From assembly GCA_918026815.1 (NCBI GenBank), contig CAKJVC010000021.1, positions 744,001 through 808,000 of the forward strand: a DNA stretch of 64,000 nt. The letters are read 5' to 3'. The notes beneath the pieces were generated by a model, which was not told the DNA's origin, did not search any database, and saw nothing but the letters and a program-made list of their open reading frames with translations. Of the stretch, positions 34,972 through 45,436 are shown one piece after another. The stretch comes from Chalara sp. BL73. Its lineage: Eukaryota > Ascomycota > Leotiomycetes > Helotiales. Every line of letters starts with the position of its first letter. Position 1 is the stretch's first letter. The translations under genes were made by a program, and so were the position numbers.

Positions 34972-35799
34972 ATGAAAACCATTCTTCCATTCTTCTTTCT
35001 AGCTCTCGCGCAATGTCAAGGAGGTTGGTGGGAGCTGCGACACCATCACGGCGACCACGGGCAAGGAGGGCAGGTTCCTGGAATCGCCTTTAGTATCGTT
35101 GATGGCAGCAGCGTGGAAATAAGCCCATCAGACCCAGCGCCAGTGGCCCTGGCAGAACCGGTTCCAACTGTAATTGCAGATCAGACAGCATCTCCAGTGC
35201 CTAGCATTCAACCAGTCACTCCCTTATCTGCTTTTTCCGTCTCATCTACGGCGACACCTTCTATTGCACCGAACGCAGCACCAAAAATAGGGCCACAATT
35301 TCCGGGCATCGACCCGGCATTGATTGTGCCAGCTTTCCCTGTCGAGCCAACGACTACACTCACCCCAACTCTAACCTCAACGAGAACAGTCTCCCTCAAG
35401 ACCGGGACCTTGGACCCTATCTCACCCCTCATATCAACCTGCCCCAATCCTCTAAGTTGCCGCAAATCCACAGCTTGCTCAGCAGATCGCAAATGCCTTT
35501 GCCAGCCCTCAGTTGACGGTGTTGGCTACTGTCTTGCTGATGTGTCATGCAGCAAGCTGAAGAACTGCGACATGAACGCGGATTGTGGGGAGAGGAGCAA
35601 ATGCATGGTGACGTGCTGTGCGGAGAAGAAGTGTTTGGAAGTGCAATTCCTTTGTAACAATCCCGGAAGCCCCAGTAGGATTTTTAAGAATAGCGAGGAT
35701 GGTGTTGGTGGTGGTGAATGGGCAGATGGAGGGGAAAGGGAGGAGACTACTAACGGGGTTGAAAGGAGGAGAAGGGCGAGACGGTCGAGGCGAGTATAG
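34972..35799 (+). CDS. Secreted cysteine-rich protein (candidate effector)
   Basis: Single exon, 275 residues. The signal peptide is MKTILPFFFLALAQCQG. The mature part starts with a His/Gly-rich stretch (RHHHGDHGQGG), then a 110-residue P/S/T/A-rich linker likely to be O-glycosylated, then a module with 14 cysteines in about 75 residues, including a CC pair (SCRKSTACSADRKCLCQ through MVTCCAEKKC), suggesting seven disulfides. The C-terminus ends in a strongly basic tail (ERRRRARRSRR) after an acidic G/E stretch. Signal peptide, small size and cysteine density fit the usual definition of a candidate effector or cell-wall protein. No family is recognised, and the basic tail is unusual for a secreted protein. 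Confidence 0.75.
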   Translation: MKTILPFFFLALAQCQGGWWELRHHHGDHGQGGQVPGIAFSIVDGSSVEISPSDPAPVALAEPVPTVIADQTASPVPSIQPVTPLSAFSVSSTATPSIAPNAAPKIGPQFPGIDPALIVPAFPVEPTTTLTPTLTSTRTVSLKTGTLDPISPLISTCPNPLSCRKSTACSADRKCLCQPSVDGVGYCLADVSCSKLKNCDMNADCGERSKCMVTCCAEKKCLEVQFLCNNPGSPSRIFKNSEDGVGGGEWADGGEREETTNGVERRRRARRSRRV

Positions 35800-38574
35800 A
35801 AGATAGAGAAGAAGAGGGTGAGAGAATGTTGAGCAGGAGCTACGATACCTAAGCGCAAGCACGAAGGAGAGGGAAATAATGTTATACTTGTGGGTGCATT
35901 GTATTTGGAGTCCTGAAATCATTGCTGGAGTTTATGGTGTTTGCCCTAAGCATCTTTACAACGAGAAACTACTTTTTATGATGGACAGCAACTTACGCGA
36001 GCTTCGCACTCAATGTCTCTGGGCTCAAAATATTGATGGCAGGATGTGTTCGATGCTTTTTATTCTTGCCTTTCAAACAGAAGTTAGACACGGTCTGCTA
36101 AGGTTTACTGCTCGTCCTTTGTGGACTCCTTGAAGTGTCCTGACAACGCCTATTGGAAATAGTCGCTTTTAGCCGGCATGGCCTTCTCCATTTCGATCGT
36201 GTCACATTTGATAGTGAGGACCGTCGTGGTGGTCATGTACTAGAGCGGGTATATATCAATCGGGGGCTTCCGGCGTGAAGGAGAGGTATGACTAATATGT
36301 GAAGAAGATACATATACGCATGCGATAATGATAAAGATTACATGGCCGACCCTAGGACCCAAGTAAACGGCACGTCAATACGACGCTCTCCGCTAAACGA
36401 AGCTCAAGGCTTGTAGATTTTGATACAGATGTGTGTAGCCAAATACGTGCCGAACAATAATTGGCGGTATGTCCGGCCAAGTGAGCCCTCAAACTGTGTT
36501 TTGCGCAGCCAACTGTTTTGGCTGCTTTGCATTTGAATTTCACTTCCTAGGGCGCGGCTATTGCATCACGGCACTAGAACCCCCGAGACTGACGACCAAG
36601 ACGTCGGGACGGCATGCCCCATGCCATCCATGCTTACTTCTTTTCAGCAGCGTTCAGGGCGGTAAACTCTCTTCACTCCAAGGGCGGATAACCCAAACTT
36701 GTGCTACGTAAACAGCGACCTCATGGAGCAGCGCTACGCAGCAGATATCAAACGCTATTGTCGTCATCTTCCGTCACACAACCTTCTGCCTTTTCCTTTT
36801 CCTTGCGGCCCGAATAGCCAACCCCCCACTGAGCAGGCAAGAGCTCGGAGGCACCGTATTATCCCCTTGAGGGGAACCCTGGGAGGGTTTGATGTTGCAG
36901 GGTATACTCAGGGAGGTTCCGCATACGGGCATTAACACGCCACGGGCTCTGCTACGTAATTTGTGGGGGTAGGACGGAGGGGTAGTAGGAGGCAGTTTTT
37001 GAGTTTATCCTCAGTCTCTGGCAGCTACGTCGGCTCTTGGTATGTTTGCTTTAAACACAGCCTCGGGTTGTTGATTTGATCCTGGACGTAAAGGGTTTCG
37101 TGGGATTTTCGGCAAAGCTTGCTTCGATATGGACTTTCAGGGGCTCGCTTAGCTGTATCCCACAGTACGACTTCATGAGCATGTTTTTGTTTTGGCCCAC
37201 GATGATGAGGTTGGCTAACATATGTATCCGAAAGGTACACATCTAGTTTAGAATAGCTATTAACTAGCAGACTTGAGCACTATCCTAGGAGCATCTGTGG
37301 TGACAAAGTTACAAACATCTGATATTCTTGCAAGATGGTGATTTTTTTCGTCTAGTTAAGCATGCAGCTATGGAAAACACGTCAATGTCTTACACTGAAG
37401 TAAGAATAAGCAACTGCTAGAGTTGTGATGAGCGGGTGCAAACGTCATTATGATAACTCGCCTGTAGATTAGTTCCCTACGCAGCAGTACCTGTACGCTT
37501 GATATATGTCACGGTAATCCTACGAGTGATCTAGTGTGGAAGACAGGAATTGTGCACTTTACTATGAGAAACCTGTCTACAAAGGAGAAGCTCGTTGATT
37601 CAAACCATAAACAATATGCTGCTTTCCTGTTCAGTGTGTAAATGGTCCTGTGCAATGTTGGCCACTTCCGCTGTTTGCAGTCTTGTCCATAAAAACCTTT
37701 CCTGCAATCTTGCAATGGGTTGGTGCAATAGAAAATGAACAAATATATTCGTATCTACAGCCAGCAGTGGCTATGTAGCCGCAAGCAGAGGGTCAAGTAA
37801 AGATGAAATGAAGTTTGTCTTTTCATGAGCGTGCAAGGGCGAACCAAAACGACAACTGCATCTCAGCTCTTAACACAACACGATGAAGAGAAATAAATGA
37901 AGAAAGGAGTACATTGGACAGCCTCAGAGGAGCTCGACTTCGCGCTCGGGATCGTTTTAGGCAAATGGCGCCAGGATGCTGGAACTTCAACATATAGAGG
38001 CTGAACAGAGAGAACAGCGTGACGAGTATAGAAAGAGGGGTATAAGGGGCTTGCTAGATACATTAAGTCAGCTTCTCGTTTTAAGCCTCTGGGGTGCCCT
38101 TTGAGCTGCATCGCTGGAGACCAGGTATTTCCAAAGCGATGCAAAAATCTATTGCCCGGCCATTTAGCTGTTGGTATAATGCAATTGGACGAGAACTTTC
38201 ATGGTTTTACCTAAATGGTAATCATGATCTAATATAGGCGAACGTCCACTAATGATAATCAATTGAGACCGGTGCAAGCAAGTGGGCAACATACCGATTC
38301 GTTTAATGGGAGGCTACTCGGATATTTGATTTACGAAGATTAAAACTTAAATATCAAAGAAAACATGAAGGCATGCTCGGATATGCTTCGGATTCGGATT
38401 CGTATCCCCCCATCTTTTAAGGAAAGAAAAAATTGTCCGGTATAATCAAAGACCAGAGGTTCCTCATTTGGGACGGTAACGGACCGTCCATATGAACGCC
38501 GTTGCTACCGCAAGAAGTGTGTGAAGAAAGTTAGGAATGCTACGCCTACTCATGAGCCCGAGGCTATCTCGTTC
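35800..38574. other. Intergenic region of about 2.8 kb
   Basis: I see nothing supportable. Frames are all below 95 codons, and those longer than 70 overlap others in conflicting frames. Composition is ordinary. Confidence 0.5.
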
Positions 38575-38841
38575 ATGGATTTGCTTGTCAAAAAATCCTA
38601 CAGATGTCACGCCAAGACGTATTTGAATGACGGCGATGAACGGAGCGACATGTCTGAAGCTGACCGCCTTCAACCAAACAAAGATGTTGAGGGCTTTAGA
38701 GACTCTTCGGATGATTCCACCGATGCTGCAACTGCCCACTTTTTGGAGGAGATCGTTTTCGTAGATGACGAGGAATTCGCCGTGGGAGAGTCTGATGCTG
38801 AGTCTGATGATCCCGCAGATAGTGACTACACGGAGGCATAG
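38575..38841 (+). CDS. Small acidic ORF, possibly a last exon or fragment
   Basis: 88 codons from ATG 38575. The same frame is open upstream to about 38446 (RPYERRCYRKKCVKKVRN) but has no ATG there. The C-terminal half is strikingly acidic (FVDDEEFAVGESDAESDDPA). The upstream basic part followed by an acidic tail looks like real protein. It may be the last exon of a gene whose earlier exons I could not find, or a truncated relic. No homology is recognised. A longer antisense frame (38464-38874) is probably its shadow. Confidence 0.35.
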   Translation: MDLLVKKSYRCHAKTYLNDGDERSDMSEADRLQPNKDVEGFRDSSDDSTDAATAHFLEEIVFVDDEEFAVGESDAESDDPADSDYTEA

Positions 38842-39116
38842 AGAGGTATTTCGGAATGTCTGATGCTCCAGCATCTATACTGACACCCGTTAGCAGTTTA
38901 TTCGAATATGCAGATATGGTGTATGTGGTAATGATCTCTTGTCAATGGTTGAATGGAAAATGGTGTAATGTCATATGGACAACCGATATTTTGATATGAT
39001 TAGCACTTGTACAAAATTGCGTGTAGTCACACTATTCGAAATGAATATCTATTCCATTCCGATACATCCTTCCATTTCTATCCGTGATTTCATTACACTT
39101 ATGTTGTTACAATTCT

Positions 39117-40159
39117 TTAGATGCCTTTGAGGTGAGTATTGTCTCTAGCATCCACAGGCACGTATCTCTCTGCCAAAGCCTGCTCTACACTCTTTTCTAG
39201 GTCATTCGGCTTCTCGTACCTCTCCCGTAGAGCTTTCTCCACGGCCGATGATTCACTGGTCACTGGTCGTAGCGTTGATTCAACTTCCTCTTCTGCAACA
39301 CCGATGGCTGCTTGAGCTTTGCCTAAGAATATTATTGTCAATATACATAAATTGGAAACCATAGATATTGTTTGGTCTAGTAAAGCACTCACCAATAACT
39401 TCTTTGCCCTTTTCAACTCCTTTAGAAATGGCATCCCTTACAGCTCCACGGGCGGCGTCTATTGTACCACCACTATTACGGATCGAGTCGGCCACCTCAT
39501 GTGCACCGCTCTTGGCCTCTGCTCCAGCTCTACTAACTTTCCTACTAGTTGCATCTCGTAAATCAGCTGCCTTGAGCTCCGCAGTCATCTTTTTCTCGTG
39601 TGCAATAGCAGCAGCTTCCTCGGCTTTCAGCCTCGCAGCTTCTGCGATTCGGCTTGTTCCCTCTTTTGTCGAAGCCAGTGCCTGGGCAACATTATCCTTT
39701 GCAACTCCAACAGCGGCAACAGTCTCGTCGCTTGCCTTCCCAGCCGCCTGGCTATTGAGCAATCTAGAAACAGCACCCTCTAGTCTTTCCCTCACTTCGT
39801 CCCAGTCTGTCCTCTGCACCCACCGCACTGCATTTTCTACTTCATCGTTCCACCGGTCTTTTGCAGTTTCGACTAAGGTACCTCGCTCCTCTCGTGCTAA
39901 TTCAGCACGGCTTTGTGGTGGCAGAAGAGGAGCTGGTTCAAGTAGGCTAGTCAAAACGCTGGATTGCGCACGTAATTGATGTGCTTGCGCTTTTCGATTC
40001 CGCTCATGGGCGAGAACTGTGAGATATGCGATACCGAGAGTGAGCGTAACTCCTCCAGTCTATTTTGATCATTAGCAGCGCATCAGTGAAATTGATAACA
40101 TACAAAATTCAATGTTTCCGAAACTGGGAAACACTCACAAAGCCTGTTGTGAAGCCCAT
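39117..40159 (-). CDS. mic12: MICOS complex subunit MIC12 (Aim5-like)
   Basis: Exons 40159-40139, 40059-39393 and 39322-39117; 297 residues. The first exon is only seven codons (MGFTTGF) and splices to TGGVTLTLGIAYLTVLAHER, which forms the single inner-membrane helix; this start and helix are typical of filamentous-fungal MIC12. The conserved block RWNDEVENAVRWVQRTDWDE follows. MIC12 belongs to the MICOS complex that shapes crista junctions. Beyond residue 110 the protein is a long Ala/Glu/Lys-rich helix (AEAARLKAEEAAAIAHEKKM), making it much longer than the yeast protein. The far C-terminus (VEKALRERYEKP, VEQALAERYVP) contains a twice-repeated motif. The gene is divergent from the mitochondrial bL17 gene. 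Confidence 0.85.
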
Positions 40160-40511
40160 TGGTCTCTACACTTGGCCAATTGTCCGGCGCAAATTCAGTA
40201 GAGGTACTCAAATGAAGCGGTCACGTAGAGTCCAATTGGCACTGGTTCGGAGCTTTGAGAGGCTCTTTCAATAAGGATATCAAGGTCGATCATTGAAGTT
40301 GGTTGCAGCTCGGCGAAAAGTTCTGCCAAGAGATCAAGACGCGATAGCTTCGAATTTGACATCCCTATACCACCACAATTATTTCAGCATCCTGTCAAAC
40401 TACATCACCAAGCTTCTCGTATCTCTGGTCACTGTATCCGGGCATATTCAGCTCAAATAAAAATTATTCTTGATCGAGCTGTCTGTCACTTCCAAATCTT
40501 AGCTGCCGACA
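40160..40511. promoter_or_regulatory. Bidirectional promoter between two mitochondrial-protein genes
   Basis: 352 bases separate the start codons of MIC12 (minus) and mitochondrial bL17 (plus). No TATA box or long palindrome is obvious. Shared control is inferred from the geometry and the common destination. Confidence 0.5.
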
Positions 40512-41149
40512 ATGGCTGGTGGCCGATTAAAATACCGACATCTGAACCGCTCGTCCGCACATCGACAAGCACTCCTTCGAAACCTTGTCACCTCCCTCTT
40601 CGAACATGAGACTATATCCACAACTTGGCATAAAGCAAAGGAGGCTCAACGGTTGGCAGAGAAGTTGGTCACGCTGGGAAAGAAGAACACTGAAGCTAGC
40701 AAGCTGAGGGCTCACCAAATCTTCTATGTGCGTTCACAATTTGCCTCAAAAATGAAAGTTTCATTCTAATGACTATGCAGAGCCCACACAAACTCGTCCC
40801 GAAACTCTTTGGACCTATACGGGAACGATATCTGACCCGAGATGGCGGTTATACGAGAGTACTTAGAGTTGAGCCCTTGAAGGACGATCAAGCTCCTTCT
40901 GCAATTCTGGAGCTTGTGGATGGACCGAAGGATATGCGCTTCGCCATGACGGCGCGAACGATTGCGCGACAGCGCAAAGAAGGACAGGAAATGAATGAGA
41001 TGACGAAGAGAAACATAGAGAAGGTGGTACGATACCGGAAAAATGGCGAGAAGGAGTTGGAGGATATGGTGCAGAAGATGAGCAAGCTGGAGTTTCCTCC
41101 AAGAGACAACTCTAAGACTGATGAGAGGAGGTGGGGAGGCACAGTCTAA
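40512..41149 (+). CDS. mrpl8: Mitochondrial large-subunit ribosomal protein bL17m
   Basis: Exons 40512-40727 and 40781-41149; 194 residues. The start [20 protein letters not shown] and the [20 protein letters not shown] segment are the bacterial-type L17 fold (MAGRKLGR.S.HR..L), and [20 protein letters not shown] matches the second conserved block. In yeast the equivalent is Mrpl8, near the exit tunnel. A C-terminal extension of about 90 residues, highly charged, is typical of mitochondrial forms. The intron (53 nt) has a GTGCGT donor and sits after HQIFY. It is convergent with UTP25, the stops being 91 bases apart. Confidence 0.93.
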
Positions 41150-41240
41150 CAGTCTAATCCTCAGAGGATTGTGTAAAAGGTATGATATGTACATCAGAAT
41201 TGGCTTGGGATGGCGTTTGCATTTTTAAGATGATCTGTGT

Positions 41241-42969
41241 CTACACGAAATCAAAAGTGTCCCCTTTGTCTGTGATCATTCGGCCGGTCCTTTCTGTGCC
41301 TACTATTCTCTCAAACTTCAGACGATCCCATTTGGAGAACATCACTCTAACGCTACCTTCACCATGTCCTAATTGCCCTTCATTCACGCTTCGAGCCAAG
41401 AAACCACCAACTATCTCTTTATAAAAGATTGGATTCTCAGGCAAGCCATACATAATGACTCTCTTTACACCCCTGATACGAAATCTGAAGAAGTGATGTG
41501 CTCGTTCGGTGTATAGTAAGACGCTATGTCGTCCATTCAGAAAATGTGATCGAGCTCGAGACTGGTCAGGAGCAGGGGTGTATTCGGAAATACTGCCAAA
41601 TGACAAGATAGTGGATGTCGAAAAATAATTCCTGATTCGATCAAAGTCCAAAGAAGAGGAGATGAATATTAGAGTTCCTGTTGTGTCCTTAGCCCTGCGA
41701 GTCAGAGTTGGAATGATAGATGCGGTGAAATAGTTGAATCTGGCATCTGGATCGTCGGTGAACGAAGGGGACTCAAGTCTTGAAAAAGTTTGTTTGACCT
41801 TTAATTCAAGATTCTCAATCTGCCCAGCATAGTTGGGGATAACCTTGGATTTTCCAGCCCAGTTTTGAGATTGGTTATAGAGAAGGCTGTTGATCTCGGG
41901 CGTATTAAAGGCGGAGAGAGCAATAGTTTGGCGAAAATATTTAGCATTGAGATCTAAATACCACGGACGAATGCGACTGATATCGCAATTGCGTAAATCT
42001 TTGGGCTGTAGATTCAGATGCTGAAAAACGTATTCCATGTGATCCCAGCTTTGCATAATGTGCGCCTCTGTTTGGTCAAGTATGGCCACCTCAATCGAGC
42101 TAAGGAAGTCATAATCCCCTTTCTGGGGCCTTTTCCCCCCTTTGCCTTCGATTACTCTTCGCAATCCTAGAGGACTAGCAAATATGATGTCTGAATTATA
42201 AAACCCAGAGAAGAACTTGATTGTCTTCTTGGTCCATTTGAGCCCAAACAGAGGCTCTTCATTATCCTCCTTCCCCTCGAACAATTCTCGAAAGTCTGCA
42301 GGTTTGTCCCCGGGAACTGTCTCTTCCATTTCCACATATCTATCATTGAAGATGTTCCGTTTCTCCTGCTGGTCTGGTTCGCACAAGGATGTGATCATAT
42401 TAATCATTCTTACGCATGATTGCTTTGAATATAGAATCATGAGCACTTTGGGTCGGGTGTAGCCTTGGTCAGGTGAAGGATCTTGCTCTTTCTCAATTCG
42501 TGTTTTGTTCTTCATAACCCGTTCTCGAGTTCTGTAAAGTGTTAGGTGAGAATATTTGGATAAATCCTTAAGACTTACTTGTAGATATGATTTATAGCAT
42601 GCAAGCAAACTAAGCGTCGAAGGTCATCCGAGTTCGACACAGTACGCTCGCAAAACAAAAAATCCTCATAATTGAAGATTAAAGGTGCTATAGAGCTTTC
42701 GAGATCATTAAAATTTGGTCTCTGCCTCGAAACGATACCCGCTAACTTTTTGTGTATTTTCAAGTCAACAGGCGCAGCTGCTTTCCCAAGCACATAACCA
42801 TCTTTTACCTGGTTGGTCTTTGGTAGACTGATAACAGCTGTCCCTGAATTCGCTAGCAACACTTTGTGAGATGACCAAGACTTTTGCTGTATAGCTGCTA
42901 GCCTTTGCGCTAAAGTATTGTCGTCGGGGTCTGCAAAATGAGTCTCAAATGGATCTAAGGTGTCTAATG

Positions 42970-43001
<32 letters not shown>

Positions 43002-43473
43002 GAGTCCTCGTCCTGTTCCACATGACTAGAAACAGTTTCGTTAACACTCTCAACCACATCCGGCCCTGGTACATGACCAATCTTCCTTCTCTTAGCCTTG
43101 GGGGGGGCACCAGAGGAAAGACTTTCTAAAAGAGCGGCATAAGAGCTTCTAGCCGGGCCATCCTCGTCGTCTTCTTCACCACTAGAAGATTCTACTTCTA
43201 ATAGTTCCTCTTCTTCAGAAGATGGTGATTCGGATTCCGAATTTTCGTTCTCTTCTCTGTTGAGAAATCAGTTAAATATCCTTGTCAATAGTGACAAAAT
43301 CCTTACGCCTCTCGCTGAGCCAGTCGAGCACTATCATAAATAGGTTTTCCTCTACTTCTTTGGAACCCCCCTCGGCCTCGGCTTCCTGGATTACCGCCTC
43401 TCGAACTGCCACGCTGGAATCCCCTACCTCGACCACCAAAGCCTGAACCTCGGGAGCCACCGTGGAAAGCCAT
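41241..43473 (-). CDS. utp25: U3 snoRNP-associated protein Utp25
   Basis: Exons 43473-43307, 43256-42579 and 42531-41241; 711 residues. The N-terminus is an RGG-type Gly/Arg domain (GGSRGSGFGGRGRGFQRG), followed by acidic blocks (SESESPSSEEEELLEVESS and a run of ten Asp encoded by a GAT repeat). The remainder carries the Utp25/DEF family motifs: RPNFNDLESSIAPLIFNYED, RPKVLMILYSKQSCVRMI, ADFRELFEGKEDNEEPLFGL, FYNSDIIFASPLGLR, GQIENLELKVKQTF and VIMYGLPENPIFYKEIV. It is a helicase-like fold lacking active-site motifs, required for early 18S pre-rRNA cleavages in the nucleolus. The introns are short and canonical. The gene is divergent from eIF3f. Confidence 0.93.
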
Positions 43474-43992
43474 ACCGCAGAATGTTTTGCGGTTGTAACA
43501 GAAAGTAGTTGATCCTGATAAGTGGATATCAGAAATCCCGAACGATCTAGAAGTTAGTCCATCTAGGGTTGCAGCTTCAATGAGTCAATGGTAACCAATT
43601 ACTTGCTGGCATTAAAATATGCTTTTTAACATATAGAATTTCTGGATCCTTATAAAATTTCCAGGCTTATCTTATCAGCCATGGCACGTGACATATATTG
43701 CTCCTTTAACCAAGTATTACAAAATTTTAAAGTCGAAATCCTGTCTATGGTAAGGTTCAGTAGTAGACTTGAATACTTTAATATATTGGAGCTATTTTCA
43801 GCATTTGATCTGTTCATAAACGCACGACTACAGCTGTGCAGCATCAAGACATTTATTGACCCCTCGCTAGCCTCCCCACAATCGAAAATCTCAAGGCGCA
43901 TTCAGCAACTTCATCGGCTCGGCGACGCCTCAAACCAAATATCTACGACAGCTTCTTCAATCCTCTGTCTGTCCAAGGCACTACCACCCAAC
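43474..43992. promoter_or_regulatory. Bidirectional promoter, UTP25 / eIF3f
   Basis: 519 bases between the start codons of a ribosome-biogenesis gene and a translation-initiation gene. The middle is AT-rich. No motif was identified with confidence. Confidence 0.5.
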
Positions 43993-45129
43993 ATGGCGGT
44001 TAGCACTGAAAATTTCCTGCATCTTTCGCGCCCTCTTGCGCCTCAAGCACCAGGAATTCAGCCCACCACAACCCCTCTCAATGTCATAATTCAACCACAA
44101 GTGAGTTTCAAATCCCAGATCTTGCAGCTCTCGCTGACAGGTGATTAGGCAATATTCTCTATCCTCGACCATGCGATTCGGAGAGATCACCGGGATCCAC
44201 AAACCACGCAATCGACAAGAGTTATCGGGGCGTTGCTTGGTGTTCGTTCTGAAGATGGCGTGGAGGTTGAGGTACGAAACTGTTTCGCGATCCCACACAC
44301 AGAGAATGAGGATCAGGTTGAGGTAGACGTAGAGTACCAAAAGAACATGCTCGCTCTGCAGCTCAAAGCCAACCCCCGAGAAGTTTTACTAGGATGGTAT
44401 ACTACAAGTTTAGAACTCAACAACTTCAGCGGTCTTATCCAGAACTTCTTCGCCAGCCAGGAGACTGGGACTTTCCCCCACCCAGCAGTTCACATTACAG
44501 TTTCTACAGAGCCAGGAAAGGAGATTGAAGCTAGGGCTTATATCAGCGCTCCAGTTGGTGTGAATGCGGACCGTGCAGCTGAAAGCTGCCTTTTCATCGC
44601 TGTCCCATATGACATCCGTTATGGAGAATCAGATAAAAGCGGACTTGAGCTCATATCTGGCGCGAAGGACAATGAGAACCGAGCAGCGCCAGTTGTTTCG
44701 GACATTGAAGGACTAGAAAGAGCGGTTGACCAAACATTGGATTTATTGGAGCGGGTATCAGAGTATGTCAACATGGTTTTGGACGAGGAGAGAGAACCCT
44801 CGAATGCTCTAGGTCAATTTTTGATGAATGCTCTGTCATTAGCACCTAAGGTTGATCCACAAGATATCGAACGGGATTTCAACAACCACATTCAAGATGT
44901 TCTCGTCATATCATACCTTGCAAATACTATTCGCACCCAAATTGAGTTATCTCAAAGGCTGGCCACATCAACTCTTACCATGGGTGGTTCAGATGCGCTT
45001 TCGACAACAGGAGGTGATGGTGGTGAGAAAGGAGAGCGTGGTGGGGAGAAGGGCAAACGTGGAGGTCGTAGTGGCCGAGGGGGTCGTAGTGGTGGGCAGC
45101 AGCGAGAACCAAGAGAGCCAAATGAGTAA
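43993..45129 (+). CDS. Translation initiation factor eIF3 subunit F
   Basis: Exons 43993-44100 and 44149-45129; 362 residues. The first exon ([20 protein letters not shown]) splices at [19 protein letters not shown] into the MPN domain: [29 protein letters not shown] and [16 protein letters not shown]. The JAMM zinc ligands are missing (no HxH after GWY), as expected for the structural MPN- subunit F. The second half contains [20 protein letters not shown] and [20 protein letters not shown], typical of eIF3f. The C-terminal tail is Gly/Arg/Lys-rich ([18 protein letters not shown]), a possible RNA-binding extension seen in some fungal eIF3f. A long frame starting at 44233 is simply the downstream part of the same coding frame. 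Confidence 0.95.
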
Positions 45130-45436
45130 ATATTCGTCGGAGGATGAATGACTTTAGACGATTTCCAGACAGATCAGCTATGCATTATTTGCATTGTATA
45201 GGACGGAAAAAGTATGGCGTTCCCGGGGGGTTATAGAGCCATTCTTACAGAATACCATTGTGTTTCAAAGATTTGTTCACATGAAAGACTATTTACGATT
45301 ATGGATCTTTCATTCATGTCTATTGCTCCTGATAATGAATCCTGTACTAAAGCTTGTTTATGCCCTTATTTGTCCCCCGACGCCGCCAATGCTACCATAC
45401 GCCTTTGCTATTTTATCACATTACAAGTCCTAAACT

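Noticed and set aside
39368..39979. 203-codon plus-strand frame
   Set aside because: It is exactly antisense to the Ala/Lys/Glu-rich MIC12 exon; the S/A/L-rich composition is the expected complement of that coding sequence.
42964..43004. CAT/ATC trinucleotide repeat as an intergenic microsatellite
   Set aside because: It is coding: on the minus strand it encodes the ten-Asp run of Utp25.
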